Positions 30,549-44,229 of a stretch of 64,000 bases of DNA are shown here, piece by piece. The translations under genes and the position numbers were made by a program. The notes under the pieces were generated by a model, which did no database searches, was not told the DNA's origin, and worked only from the letters and a program-made list of their open reading frames with translations. This stretch comes from Wurfbainia villosa (lineage: Eukaryota > Streptophyta > Magnoliopsida > Zingiberales > Zingiberaceae): positions 48,354,335-48,418,334 of the forward strand of contig CM046003.1 in NCBI GenBank assembly GCA_025175895.1, in the 5' to 3' direction. The first letter of the stretch is position 1; each line of letters begins with the position of its first letter.

Positions 30549-33443
30549 ACCCTTAGGGATGAAAATGATGAATTAAGAAAAGAAATAGGTAACTTAAGAG
30601 CATGCTTAGAAAAATTTACTAATGGCTCTAAATACCTAGACATGATTATTAAGGATCAAAGGGTTATTTACAACAAGGCCGGATTAGGATATAGGCCTAA
30701 GGAAAAGGAGGTAGCATTTACATCTCTTGTTAGTAGAAAATCCATAATTAAAAGTAAGGGTAGAAAGGCTTGGGTCCCTAAAAAATTTCTAATTAATGCT
30801 AGTGGTCCTAAGATTTGTATTTTTCATGTGATACAGGTAGAAGAACCAAGCTTGTGGATAGTTGATAGTGGGTGCTCAAAGCACATGACCGGTGATGAGA
30901 GAAAATTCTCCACTATCAACCACACTATCAAAGGAAAAGTATCCTTTGGTAATAGCGGCAAACTTAAGATTCTAGGAAAGGGTACAATTGAGGTATCCCC
31001 AAACCTTGCCATTCATAAAGTATTATTAGTTAAAAATATGAAATTTAATTTACTTAGTGTAAGCCAACTATGTGATGTAAACTTTGATGTTAAATTTGAT
31101 TCCTCAAAATGTTTTATAAGACACAAAACTCTAAATGATTGCATGTTAGTAGGTTTTAGGAAATCAAATATATATTATGTTGATTTATCCTATGCTACTA
31201 ATGCTTCTACTAAGTGTCTTATTGCAAAAGAGGAAGAAAGTTGGCTTTGGCATAGGAGGCTAGGACACATAAACATGAAGAACATAGCCAAAATAGCAAA
31301 AATGAAATTAGTCAAAGGGTTGCCTAAAGTCAAATTTCTCAAGGACAAGATGTGTGATGCATGCCAAGAAGGGAAACAATCAAAAACATCACACAAAGGT
31401 AAAAATTTACTTAGTACCGCTTTACCTTTAGAACTCTTACATATGAATTTATTTGATTGTCATAGTACCCCTTCTATGATTGGTAGTAAATATGCTTAGT
31501 AATAGTAGATGATTTCTCTAGGTTTACTTGGGTATTTTTCTTGAAAAATAAAGATGAAACCTTAGGAATAATCATAGGATTTAGCAAAAGAGTAGAAAAT
31601 GAAAGAAAACTCAAAATCAACCGGATCCGTAGTGATCATGGTGGAGAATTTGAGAATTCTAATTTTTCAACTTTTTGCTTAGAACAAGGGTACAAGCATG
31701 AGTTTTCTTGTCCTAGAACACCCCAACAAAATAGGGTTGTGGAAAGGAAAAATCGTGTCCTACAAGAAGCGGCTAGGACAATGCTTAATGCATACTCCTT
31801 ACCTAGCTACTTGTGAGCGGAATCGGTTAATACCGCTTGCTATATCCAAAATAGGGTATTGATTCATAGGTTTTTAGGAAAAACTCCATTTGAATTGTGG
31901 AATGGTACAATTCCAATAATTCATTATTTTAAGGTCTTTGGATGTAAAGTCTATATTTTAAATACCAAAGACAACCTAGGTAAGTTTGAGTCCAAAGCGG
32001 ATGAGGGAATCCTAGTTGAATACTCATCCACTAGTGTAGGGTATAGAGTTTACAATAAAAGGACTCAAAAGATTGAAGAATCATCAAATGTCCAATTTGA
32101 TGAAACTTCCAATACATACCCTAGGAAATCCCCTATTGATGATGATATTAATAATGAAAATCAAGAAATTACCCAACAATTTCAAGATTTAACCTTAGGG
32201 GGTAATGATCAAGGGGGAGGATTGAATCATGGGGGAGTAAGAGGTGATTCCGATGATGAGCAAAGAATTGAGATTAATTATGATCAAACACAAATTAATA
32301 CACATCCTAGAAACATAAGAATTCATCAAAATCACCCCTTAGATCAAATTGTGGGTGAATTATCTCAAGGTGTTAGGACTAGGTCATTTCATAGGGATCC
32401 CACTAGTCATATAGCTCTAATTTCTCAAATTGAGCCCAAAACAATCAAAGATGCATTACTTGATCCGGATTGGATCTTAGCAATGCAAGATGAATTGGCT
32501 CAATTTGAAAGGAGTCAAGTATGGGAGTTAGTTCCTAGACCTAATGAAAACACCATTATTACTACAAGATGGGTTTTTAGGAACAAACTAGATGACCAAG
32601 GAAATATCACTAGAAATAAAGCAAGATTAGTTGCAAGGGGTTTTAATCAAGTTGAAGGACTTGACTATGATGAAACATATGCCCCAGTTGCTAGGTTAGA
32701 GTCTATTAGAATACTATTAGGATATGCCTCCTATATGGATTTCAAACTCCATCAAATGGATGTTAAATTGGCATTCCTAAATGGGTTTATTAAGGAAGAA
32801 GTATATGTAGAACAACCTCCCGGGTTTGAGAATATGGACTATCCAAACCATGTATACAAGCTTAGGAAAGCTTTGTATGGTTTGAAACAAGCTCCCCGGG
32901 CTTGGTATGAAAGATTATCATCTTTCTTAATTTCTAAAGACTTTAAAAGGGGTAGTGTAGATCAAACTCTATTTATAAAGTCAACATCAACGGACATCTT
33001 TGTAGCCCAAGTATATGTTGATGACATCATCTTTGGGTCAACAAATGATGAACTTTTCCAAGACTTTATTAAGAATATGGAAAAAGAGTTTGAAATGAGT
33101 CTAGTTGGGGAATTAAATTTCTTCATAGGATTACAAGTTAAACAAACAAGTGAAGGAATTTATATTTATCAAACCAAATAAGCTAAGGAAATGATTAAGA
33201 AATTTGGTTTGGAAAATGCTAAAGTAGTTTCAACTCCAATGGCAACCAATACAAAAATAGATAGTGATAATGAAGGCAAACAAATTGATCTTACACTATA
33301 TAGGAGCATGATTGGTAGCCTCTTGTACTTAACCGCTAGTAGACCCGACATATTATTTGCGGTTGGTATGTGTGCTAGGTATCAATCTTGTGCAAATGAA
33401 TCTCATTTAGTTGTCGTTAAAAGAATATTAAGATATGTTAAAG
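30549..33443 (+). pseudogene. pol: Pol of element B: protease, integrase, RT and start of RNase H
   Basis: The protease active site W-I-V-D-S-G-C-S lies near 30855 and the pre-integrase W-H-R-R-L-G-H-I-N near 31248. The first integrase catalytic residue reads L-L-H-M-N-L where aspartate is expected. A one-base loss near 31494 shifts the frame. R-S-D-H-G-G-E-F and V-E-R-K-N-R keep the other two catalytic residues. A TGA near 31815 replaces a usual tryptophan. RT from about 32460 to 33180 is uninterrupted, with M-D-V-K-L-A-F-L-N-G and the catalytic Y-V-D-D-I-I-F-G. A stop at 33179 precedes the RNase H connection, and element D cuts in at 33444 after I-L-R-Y-V-K. Confidence 0.9.
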
Positions 33444-35881
33444 TGTTAAATACTGGAAAATTTAAAATGGAAAATTAATGGCCAAAGAATTAAGGAAATA
33501 ATCCTGAAAATTTTTCGGGATTTTTAGGGAATTTTAGGAATTTTTCCGGATTTAAACGGACTCCGTACGAGACTTTTACGGGGATAAAGTAGATAGGCTT
33601 TATTTAAGGGGTATTAACCTAAACCAGAAACCCTAAGTTTCCTTTTCTATTTTCTTTCTTTTTCCCCCGCCGCGCCGTGACTCCTTCGGCAGTTCCTTCA
33701 CGCGCCTCGCTCTCCTCGCCGCCGTCGACAACGCCCTATCTCCTTTCGCGAGCCTTCTCCTTCGCCGGCGACTCCCTTCTTCCTCGCGTGCTCCCCTTCG
33801 CTGTCCGACGCCGCAACCTTCCTGCGCGGCCGCGCGACGCCCCTCTTCTCCTCCACAAGCGCCGGCCTCTACGGCCATAGGACCGCCCGAGCCTCCTCCT
33901 CTGCCCTTCTCTCCGGTGGTTGCCGGAGCAGGCGATTAGGGCAAATTGGGTGAGATTGTTGCCGGTGGGGGGAGCTGCCCTTCTGGCCGAGCATCGCCGG
34001 AGCAAGGTAAGGGGTTGACTGGGGTTTGTCTAATCCCTACGGTATGTTTCTGTGATTTGACAGTGGATTGTGTTTGGGCAGTGATTTAGGGCAACGAATC
34101 GAGCAAATTGGGAGGTTCCAATCGCAGGTATATCTCGAGCTATCTCTTGTTTAGTTTTGGTTTTGTTGGGGGTGGCTGTGGGTGGATAAGGTCGGGTGTG
34201 AATTTTGTAAATTGAGTCGGAGTTGTGGTCAATTTGGGGCTGAACTTGGGGTTTTGGTTGATTGGTCGATTTGGGTTGATTCCGGAGTTATTCGGTTGAT
34301 CGGTACGGTATTCGGAGGATATGAGATTTGGGTTAATTGGGATATAAAGGAAATCGATTAATTATTCGATTTGTCGGTGAATTGTATTTTTGTGCTTGAC
34401 TATAGTCATGCTTTATGCAGGTTTCGGTCACGAGGCAGGTCCCCAGTCGTGACGATTTGGTTCATTCTTGCGGATATATATTCAGGCGGGTATTTTGACT
34501 TAACTTTTAGATTAAGTCAAATTGATATGCTAGTAGGATAGCTTACAATAACTTTTTCATGTTTATATGCCTGGTATACTTTTGGTGCCTACTAGATACA
34601 TGCATGTGATAGGATATGATTATATTTCCCTGTTTGATTTGGATCATAGTATGTGGATTATGGATATGTACATATTGATTGTACATATTATTCGGATAGG
34701 TATTTTGAGTAGGATTTACATGTTTTAGTATCATGCACCATTTTTGCATGATTGCATGCTAGCTGGACGGGGTTCCATTATTGTTGAGCCCGCAGCTAGT
34801 TACATGGCCTGCACACACTGCCACTCATGGGTTAGTGGTACATCTGTGTGCGCTCGTCGAGCTCATTCACCGTCCGCTCATGGGTAGCGATGAGGCAGCG
34901 TGGTAGCGGGCAGGGATCCCTCCTCTGGCCTATGACACCGGGAGATGAGAGCTTAGCTCCCCCACTATGTTTGGGGCAGGAGGATAGGTGTACTCCGACA
35001 ACATCCTGTCCACTCGGTCACTCAGGAGCAGTGATGGCAGAGTGCACAGTTGTCATAGCCCTACCCACTCGGCTTCACCATTACGTGTGAGGCGGCTGAC
35101 TGGCGTCAGGGGTGACCATGTCATTGGCATGGCATGCATTTTGCACGGATTGCATTTTGTATTGTGTTTGCTGCATTATTGTATTGATGCCTTGGATGTG
35201 CATATGATTGTCATGCATACAGGATACATGTTTATATATGGTCAGGACTCTATTACTTCTAGTCAGGCACATGCTCCTATATCAGGGTAGGAGATTCAGG
35301 TAAGTACAGTCATTTTGTATTTCTTGCTTGCATACCCTATTTATGTGAGACTGTACTGGCATGATATTTTTATTGTTAGCTATACCTTACTTTGCATATC
35401 TACTATACCCGCAGAGTTCTTTGAACTCACCCCGTTGATTTATATCTATTTCAGGATGAAGCTGTCAGGAGAGTGCAGTTGCCGGACCCCCACTCGTCGT
35501 GAATGTTTTATTTTGGATATTTGCTTTATGGTTTGGATATTTTGGTTAGAGGACATGTATAGGTTTGGAGATTGATTTTGTATTTGGATTTTTTGGTGTC
35601 CTTATGGACCTCTGTTCGGAGTTTTCTTCGGGATTGGATTTTGATTGAGTATTCCTGCCCAGATGGCAGAAGGGGTAGGTTTATATGTGATATACTTTTG
35701 ATTAGGTCATTTGGTTGATGGCCTGAGGCCAAATTATATAACTGCGTGTGATTTTGGATTCCGGTCGTGTTGACCGATGTATAGTGGTCGTGTAGGCCTT
35801 ATATGTAAATTGGGATTGTCACCCGTACAGGGGAGATGCTGCCGGATTTTTGTCTGGCGGGGTCTCCTTCGGGGCGTGACA
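33444..35881 (+). repeat. 5' LTR of element D
   Basis: 2438 bases. It has a GC-rich tract (33660-33920) whose short frames look protein-like only because of composition. Segment 34430-34490 corresponds to the LTRs of F and G. The end CTTCGGGGCGTGACA is followed eight bases later by the primer site. Confidence 0.92.
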
Positions 35882-35888
35882 ATTTATT

Positions 35889-35902
35889 TGGTATCAGAGC
35901 CA
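35889..35902 (+). other. Primer binding site of D (tRNA-Met type)
   Basis: TGGTATCAGAGCCA after a short AATTTATT spacer from the LTR end. Confidence 0.9.
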
Positions 35903-38900
35903 GATTTTCGAGTTCCTAGGGGTTTATGGATTTTTTGGAGTTTGCCACATTTGGCAGGTTTTACGAGGCAATTTGGAAAATTTTAAATTGGTATGGATTT
36001 CCGACGATTTTTATATTTCGGAATTCGAGGATTTATGACGAGGTCAATATGGGGATTTGGCAGCGACAGAACCTCTCCTGCGGCAAAATAGGTATGATGA
36101 AAATTTTATATATTTTTACTTCTAGTAACATTTGTTCTAGTAGCATCTGTAATAATTTAACAGATATGAGACGAGGTGGATGGCACCGCACTGAGACGTG
36201 GCGCGTGTGGTAACCACACAAGAGGACAGTGAGATCTCTGGTTATGGAGTTGTCAGAAAGGGTCTATTGAGTTTTGACTCGTGTGCAGACTCGTAGTAGG
36301 GGTCGCCCACCAAGGTGACCAGCCGGAGTTGCCGCAGTGTTTATACTCCAGGTTAGATTTGGCTATGTGTTTAGTGGATAACAGGAAATAACATTTAGTG
36401 TGTTGGTCACTATTTGTAATCGTAGATGGAGTTGACCACAAATGACTTGTTCAGTTTGTGAGTCTTGGACCTGTGATTTAAAAGATGCATTGCCTTTTGA
36501 GAGGTAATCAATCAAAAGCAGGGGTCAAGTCGTCACATTGGTTGTGAAAATCAAGGACTACAGTATTAGAGATTTTCACTGATTATACTAGGCAGATTAT
36601 TACTCTGTGGGGCAATGGACAAAGAATGTATACTATTGTTGATACAGTCCTTGGAGGTTTAAGTTACGAAGTTCCATAGGGATTCTGATCCTTGAGCGGC
36701 TTGAGCCTTAGATTGATAACATTGAGGGTACTGTTAAGTACCTAACTGGTATTTATATAGGAGTGGAGATAGTTTCTTACTATTGCAATGATCAAGTAGT
36801 TACTTGGTGGAATATGTAGGAGAATTTTGGGAAAATAACTCATTACGGGATCATGGATTCAGGATGTTTTCGGAAGACAATATTTCCTTATGCTATTTTT
36901 TGTATGACTCATTGTTGAGGAATTCTTGAGTCTTTAGTTGAGTGATAAATTATTAATGGAGTTCACTATAGAGTTTACCCCCACTTAACGGCTCAAGTTA
37001 GTGATTGAGTTGTTTTCAATCACTCACGATTTATTGGTTTACATTTGGATTAGGATAGTTGGATTTTTCCATCAGATCCTATCGGGAGGCATTAGGGTGA
37101 GTTATATTTATAAAAATGACTGCAACAAGGGTCTCAAGAGAATAGTGTAGTCAATCTAGTGATAATAACCTACACTTCGGATAAGGTAACGGTAGGAGAC
37201 GTGAACGTGCTTTTCTAGCTGAATTCACGTGACATTATTGCGTTCCCATGTTGATGTTCGATATTGATCAAGGCTCTGTCCCGGGAATGAAAGATGGATG
37301 AAACACCTCATTTCCCAGCGGAAAATAGGAATATGGATTAAACCTTTCTCCTCAGATTGATGTGGCTATCAGAAGTGGTTTGCGCATTTGGAGATATGAG
37401 GTTGGTTGTATGGTTTTTTGAAGAAAATGATAGGAAGAGGTGTATACACCTAGATGCATACAGTTATCGAATTCTTTTTCTAGATTACTGTGAAATAGGG
37501 AACTGCTAAGAGCGTAACTTGGATGAGTTTACATTTTTACTCGAAAGGAATTGTAGATGGTTGAAGATCATTGACGTATTGCTATAATTTACCTTGATGA
37601 TATATTGAGAGATACAGGTGTTTACAAATATCTATGGTTAAAACATGTACAGATAGGATTAAAAGGATTTTCATATTTGGACCATGTGGATTAATAGTGT
37701 TTCCACTGATAGGTGAGATGTTGAGATGATTACTATGATGATTATCACAGGGGTATGAAAATGATTTTGGATCTTTATAGGTTGATTGATGGAAATGTTA
37801 TATTATGGTGAGAGAGTTGACTTAATTGTTTTATAGTTGACTTGGTTGATGTGATGTGAATATCTGGATATTAACTTGGAGGTTATGCTTGTGACATGAT
37901 GGTATAAGAAGGTCTCTCGGATGCCTGTATAATTCGAGAGTAATCAGATGTAGTGTTGGATGAACTTCTAGGCTTGCCGCAAAGATAGGAAGTAGAGTAG
38001 GCGATCGGAGTGATTTCGAAAATAGTTTCGATATCGAAGATCCCCTACTGTGAGATAATTTATTTGGTACTGAGGTAATGTTATTTTTACGAGCCTAATT
38101 TTTTTTTCTTATGGTGCGTTGGCCGAGGGTTAGTGTAAAGCGCACAAGGTTGTTAAAGCTCGTGATGTACTCAAGACAATGTCATTCAATTGGCTGTAAG
38201 GCAATCAAGTTGCTATGATACCGTCATCGATCGGTCTTTCAAAGTTGGCAAGGTTGAGGATGCCGAGAGGTATTTGTAAGAATGACGATTTTTCAGGAGA
38301 TAATTTAGTTGCCTTTGAACACTATGGGAATTGGAAGAATCTAAATTCCAATTATAGGAGTTGTTGGATGGGATATTTATTTGTCCCAGAATTTATTTCT
38401 TGAGAAGCTCTGGAACTCATTGTTCAATGAGAGATGAATCTTTGAGGTTATACATCAATTATCGATGATGAAATGCGGTAGTGGTAGAAGGAAATGAATA
38501 TCCTTCATGGTGGATTGAGGATCTATTTAGATCAGCTATAGGACACCTGTGTATACTCTAGGATTGATTTATGATTGGTGTGTTGATATTGTAGTGACAG
38601 GGTGTCATACAATTATCAAAGTTATAGGGATGATTGATATATCATCAGCCTAGAGTAAAGAGGATGCAGGTGTATAGTGGTGACAAATTTCATACTTGGT
38701 ATGAATTGTATGAGCTTTTGGACTATTTTATTTGATTTATTGACGACTTTGTCGTCCAGGGATTTAGGAAATCGTGTATTCTGGACACGATTGGATCATT
38801 TATGATGGTGGCAGTTGGAGTTGAGCACTCGGCCACCGTCGATGATGGTTTTCTGGTATTGATTTGATTATTACCATAGATATGGATAGGATGCTCTAGC

Positions 38901-40129
38901 GGTATTACACCGCTGATTGGTGATGAAATTTACTTGGTCTGAAGCTTGTGAAACTAGTTTCAGGGCTCAGACGATGGTTGACTTTTACACCAGAGTTGTT
39001 TGATCATTCTCGGGTGGAAGGAAGGGTATTGTATGCGGATGCAATGTTTCAGAGAAGGGAGCATTTCTGATTTAGTTGATTGAGACATATCCCATGGTTA
39101 CGTCAAATGAGGAACTACGAGATGGGTTGTCATATATATATATGAAGTGGACCTAGCAGGAGTTGTTATGTTGTTTTGTAGAGGTGAGGAGCAGAAATGC
39201 TTATGAGGTTTTAGCTAGCTACTGTGTAGTTACATTTGAATTTAGGAAGAGTTACTATTGATTCAGGAACAACAGATAGATTCCTGTTGTGATGATAGAG
39301 AGCATCTACCATAGAGTTGTACTTTTGCTCTACCGGTTCGGAATTAGTGATATTGGAATTTGTATGTAGTAGGTGGCTAGATAGCTACATGGCATCCTGA
39401 CTGGCTATGAGTACCGGTTGTGGTAGCATGTCGTTGCCCGTAAGTAGTGCCTTTTGCATTACTCCGAGAGCCACGAGACTTGGTCACGATATTTTGATAA
39501 GTATTGCTGAAGATTGCAATAGATTCTATATGTTGCAAATGTATAGGATTGTATTCGGAAAATAGTAAGTATTGAAACGTTCTCCGTGGTGGAACGTCAT
39601 GTGGAACTTAGTTGATTTGGAAGTTTGGTAAAGGTGGTATATAAATAATCAGTAAGGTTCTGTACCAAGAGGAAAGTGAGAGCTTAGTATAATGGACGGT
39701 GTTGGGAGATTATTTGGAATTCGGAAAGGACTTAGTATGATTAGCTAAGTCCGCTCATTTTCGTTCGATCCATACGATGAGTTTGTTGGATCGCTGGATA
39801 GGTTATACTGTGGCGATTTCCAGTTCATGGAGGATCTTTGAGTATCGTATGTGATAGCGGTTCAGGATTTACCTTCGGATTATGGATAGTCTTTAACAGG
39901 TCACGGATATAGAGATCCACTCAGGTACAGTTAGGTACTTGTTATAGGTGGACGAAATGAAGATACTATTCATACTTTGGAAGAGCTGCTATAAGCAGGT
40001 GTGATTTGATTTTAAGGGATATCAGTACCCCACTTAGTCACTTGAGGTGTGACTTATCTCCAGATGCTTGAGATGGTTGTTGGGACATCTCGTACTAATA
40101 TACGAGTAGGAAATTTGGGGACCAAATTT
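35903..40129 (+). pseudogene. Decayed gag-pol interior of D
   Basis: No frame longer than about 95 codons and none with domain structure. A reverse transcriptase trace, Y-L-D-D-I-L, is at 37590-37607. The stretches 37580-38470 and 38520-40130 align by eye with 1-783 and 7210-9140 of F, in the same order, so both descend from one ancestral interior. Gag cannot be recognised; a short basic stretch near 36170 may be its start. Confidence 0.7.
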
Positions 40130-40146
40130 ATATTAGTGGGGGAGAA
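40130..40146 (+). other. Polypurine tract of D
   Basis: TTAGTGGGGGAGAA directly before the 3' LTR, matching the tracts of F and G. Confidence 0.88.
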
Positions 40147-42664
40147 TGTTAAATACTGGAAAATTTAAAATGTAAAATTAATGGCCAAAGAATTAAGGAA
40201 ATAATCCTGAAAATTTTTCGGGATTTTTAGGGAATTTTAGGAATTTTTCCGGATTTAAACGGACTCAGACGAGACTTTACTGGGGATAAAGTAGATAGGC
40301 TTTATTTAAGGGTATTAACCAAACCGAAACCCTAAGTTTCCTTTTCTATTTTCTTTCTTTTTCCCCGCCACTGCGTGACTCCTTGGCAGTTCCTTCACGC
40401 CTCGCTCTCCTCGCCACGACAACGCCCCTATCTCCTTTCGCGAGCCTTCTCCTTCACGGGCGACTCCTTCTTCCTCGCGTCTCTCACGTCCGGGACGCCA
40501 AGAACCTTCCTCGCGCGCGACGCCCCTCTTCTCCTCCACAAGCGCCGCCTTCCCTTCGCGTCTGCCGCCAACAGCCGACGACGAGGCCACGCCGGACTCC
40601 TCTGCCCTAGACGAGGAGCGCCGGCCTCTACGGCCATAGGACCGCCCGAGCCTCCTCCTCTGCCCTTCTCTCCGGTGGTTGCCGGAGCAGGCGATTAGGG
40701 CAAATTGGGTGAGATTGTTGCCGGTGGGGGGAGCTGCCCTTCTGGCCGAGCATCGCCGGAGCAAGGTAAGGGGTTGACTGGGGTTTGTCTAATCCCTACG
40801 GTATGTTTCTGTGATTTGACAGTGGATTGTGTTTGGGCAGTGATTTAGGGCAACAAGGAAATTTGCCGGCGAACTGAGCAGTTGGGAGGTTCCAATCGCA
40901 GGTATATCTCGAGCTATCTCTTGTTTAGTTTTGGTTTTGTTGGGGGTGGCTGTGGGTGGATAAGGTCGGGTGTGAATTTTGTAAATTGAGTCGGAGTTGT
41001 GGTCAATTTGGGGCTGAACTTGGGGTTTTGGTTGATTGGTCGATTTGGGTTGATTCCGGAGTTATTCGGTTGATCGGTACGGTATTCGGAGGATATGAGA
41101 TTTGGGTTAATTGGGATATAAAGGAAATCGATTAATTATTCGATTTGTCGGTGAATTGTATTTTTGTGCTTGACTATAGTCATGCTTTATGCAGGTTTCG
41201 GTCACGAGGCAGGTCCCCAGTCGTGACGATTTGGTTCATTCTTGCGGATATATATTCAGGCGGGTATTTTGACTTAACTTTTAGATTAAGTCAAATTGAT
41301 ATGCTAGTAGGATAGCTTACAATAACTTTTTCATGTTTATATGCCTGGTATACTTTTGGTGCCTACTAGATACATGCATGTGATAGGATATGATTATATT
41401 TCCCTGTTTGATTTGGATCATAGTATGTGGATTATGGATATGTACATATTGATTGTACATATTATTCAGATAGGTATTTTGAGTAGGATTTACATGCTTT
41501 AGTATCATGCACCATTTTTGCATGATTGCATGCTGGCTGGATGGGGTTCCATTATTGTTGAGCCCGCAGCCAGTTACATGGCCTGCACACACTGCCACTC
41601 ATGGGTTAGTGGTACATCAGGAGGGTGTGTGCAGTTGCTCTGTCAGGCTCCGCTGGTCCGCTCATGGGTAGCGATGAGGCAGCGTGGTAGCGGGCAGGGA
41701 TCCCTCCTCTGGCCTATGACACCGGGAGATGAGAGCTTAGCTCCCCCACTATGTTTGGGGCAGGAGGATAGGTGTACTCGACAAAGATCCTCGTCCACTC
41801 GGCCACTCAGAGCAAAGTGATGGCAGAGTGCCGCTTGTCATAGCCCTACCCACTCGGCTTCACCATTACGCAGGAGGCGGGATCAGCGTCGGGGTGACCA
41901 TGTCATTGGCATGGCATGCATTTTCAGACGGATTGCATTTTGTATTGTGTTTGCTGCATTATTGTATTGATGCCTTGGATGTGCATATGATTGTCATGCA
42001 TACAGGATACATGTTTATATATGGTCAGGACTCTATTACTTCTAGTCAGGCACATGCTCCTATATCAGGGTAGGAGATTCAGGTAAGTACAGTCATTTTG
42101 TATTTCTTGCTTGCATACCCTATTTATGTGAGACTGTACTGGCATGATATTTTTATTGTTAGCTATACCTTACTTTGCATATCTACTATACCCGCAGAGT
42201 TCTTTGAACTCACCCCGTTGATTTATATCTATTTCAGGATGAAGCTGTCAGGAGAGTGCAGTTGCCGGACCCCCACTCGTCGTGAATGTTTTATTTTGGA
42301 TATTTGCTTTATGGTTTGGATATTTTGGTTAGAGGACATGTATAGGTTTGGAGATTGATTTTGTATTTGGATTTTTTGGTGTCCTTATGGACCTCTGTTC
42401 GGAGTTTTCTTCGGGATTGGATTTTGATTGAGTATTCCTGCCCAGATGGCAGAAGGGGTAGGTTTATATGTGATATACTTTTGATTAGGTCATTTGGTTG
42501 ATGGCCTGAGGCCAAATTATATAACTGCGTGTGAGTTTGGATTCCGGTCGTGTTGACCGATGTATAGTGGCCGTGTAGGCCTTGTATGTAAATTGGGATT
42601 GTCACCCGTACAGGGGAGATGCTGCCGGATTTTTGTCTGGCGGGGTCTCCTTCGGGGCGTGACA
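40147..42664 (+). repeat. 3' LTR of element D
   Basis: 2518 bases. It agrees with 33444-35881 over long stretches but differs strongly in patches near 40260-40330, 40370-40640, 40855-40890, 41615-41660 and 41780-41900. It ends GGGGCGTGACA, then TAAAG and the rest of B. Confidence 0.92.
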
Positions 42665-42669
42665 TAAAG

Positions 42670-43184
42670 GCACACTAAATGTAGGACTATGGTACCCTAG
42701 GACTAGGCCTTTTGATTTGATTGGGTACATCGATTCCGATTATGTCGGTTGCAAATTGGATCAGAAGAGTACTAGTGGTGGATGTCAATTCCTTGGGTCC
42801 TCCCTAGTTAGTTGGAGTAGTAGGAAGCAACCTTGTGTTGCCCTATCCACCACCGAGGCCGAGTATGTGGCTATGGGTGGTTGTGTAGCTCAATTACTAT
42901 GAATGAAACATACCTTAGAAGATTATGAGCTATCTTACTCCAACATGAAAGTATTTTGTGACAATGTAAGCACCATAAACTTGACCAAAAATCCGGTGCA
43001 TCACTCTAGGACCAAGCACATTGAAGTGAAACATCACTTCATTAGAGATCATATGGCTAAGGGGGACATTGAGCTTAATTACAATGAATCCAAGTCCAAC
43101 CTAGCCGACATATTTACCAAGGCTCTCCCCAAGGTAGAATTTTCATCACTTAGGAGAGAACTTGGAATGTGCTTGGTTGAGTAA
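42670..43184 (+). pseudogene. pol: RNase H of element B, C-terminal part
   Basis: Rejoins the reading of 33443 after D. It contains Y-I-D-S-D-Y-V-G, S-T-T-E-A-E-Y-V, a TGA at 42900 where tryptophan is usual (L-L-W-M-K), V-F-C-D-N and the end motif L-A-D-I-F-T-K-A-L. It stops at 43184. These are the conserved copia RNase H blocks in the normal order. Confidence 0.9.
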
Positions 43185-44213
43185 AGGTATAGGTTTGCAT
43201 GATCCTATAGAAATGCTAGGATTTATACCTTTAAGCATCTAACAAAATACCTAAGAAACCATGATTTTTGTATTGAGCCACTTAGACAACATGTGAGATG
43301 TTAGGAAGATGCACTTGGTTCATCATGCTTGTTATGATGCATAACTATGGGCCAAAGTGTCATCTAGAGACATTAATCCTTCATTGGACCAATCATTGGG
43401 AAGGCTTATACACAATTGATGTGCATATAGCTCCAAGAACATGATTGGAAATGTCAAACAAAACATATTTTAAACTATGTTTATCATATTTTGAAAAACA
43501 GTTTTTAAGTGAAACACAAAAGTGATACAAAGTTTGCAAAAACATTAGAACTTTTGTTGGTTTCCAAGTTTGTATCAATCTTGAAATCTAGAAAACATAT
43601 ATTTTTCAAAATATTTTTCCTTGATAAAGTATGATTTCAGAAATATGTACACAAAATTTCGGGATTTTTCGAGGTTTATTGAATTTTTCAATTTAAATGA
43701 AAAGGCTGAATTAATCAAAGCGTAGTAAATGATCGTTCGTAAACCAGTCAACTGATACACTGTGTTTTCTGATAAATAGCTCCATTTTCTGATATTGAGT
43801 GTATCTTTGATCTCCTAAAACTTTAGCATGATAATACTGAGTATAAACCAACTCTTAGAACTGTTTAATACGGTGTTTTAGGGGGAGTTTCATAAGATGT
43901 ATCTTTTTCATTTCTAAATTTACATTGTTGGTGCAAAGTTAGGATTTAAACCTTCAAATTGTTTGATAGACTTTTGCTCCACATGTATTTTACTCATCAT
44001 GAACTATATCTTGGATTAAGGGGGAGCTAAATTTCAATTCTATACCTTAGTTCAAGATTACAATGCATTCAATTCTTCTATGAAATATATGATTTCTTCT
44101 CTTTTTGATGTATGTCAAAGGGGGAAAAAATGTTTAAGTTAGAATTGGATATATGATTATGTGATATAATTATGTGTATCTTTAAAATACCTAACTTAAA
44201 TGATTGTCAAACA
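43185..44213 (+). other. 3' spacer of element B
   Basis: About 1 kb between pol and the PPT. Some Sireviruses carry an envelope-like gene here; I find no such frame. PPT-like strings AGGGGGAGTT, AAGGGGGAGCT and AAGGGGGAAAA lie near 43880, 44019 and 44120. Confidence 0.75.
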
Positions 44214-44229
44214 TCAAAAAGGGGGAGAT
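44214..44229 (+). other. Polypurine tract of B
   Basis: CAAAAAGGGGGAGAT directly before the 3' LTR start TGTTGGTGC. Confidence 0.92.

Larger units (their letters stand above)
33444..42664 (+). mobile_element. Element D: Ty3/gypsy element with dead interior
   Basis: Target duplication TAAAG (33439-33443 and 42665-42669). LTRs 33444-35881 and 40147-42664 (TGTTAAATACTGG...GGGGCGTGACA). tRNA-Met-type primer site at 35889 and a PPT before 40147. The 4.27-kb interior has no usable frame but is related to the interior of F. It sits inside the RNase H coding part of B and is the innermost insertion I find. The LTRs agree closely outside some GC-rich patches, so the insertion is young although its coding sequence is not. 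Confidence 0.93.

Noticed and set aside
33633..34005. Arginine/alanine-rich frames in GC-rich sequence (also 40315-40764)
   Set aside because: They arise from the composition of the D LTR; the sister LTR breaks them with insertions and deletions.
43185..44213. Possible envelope-like gene in the 3' spacer of B
   Set aside because: Only frames of about 60 codons, without transmembrane or coiled-coil pattern.
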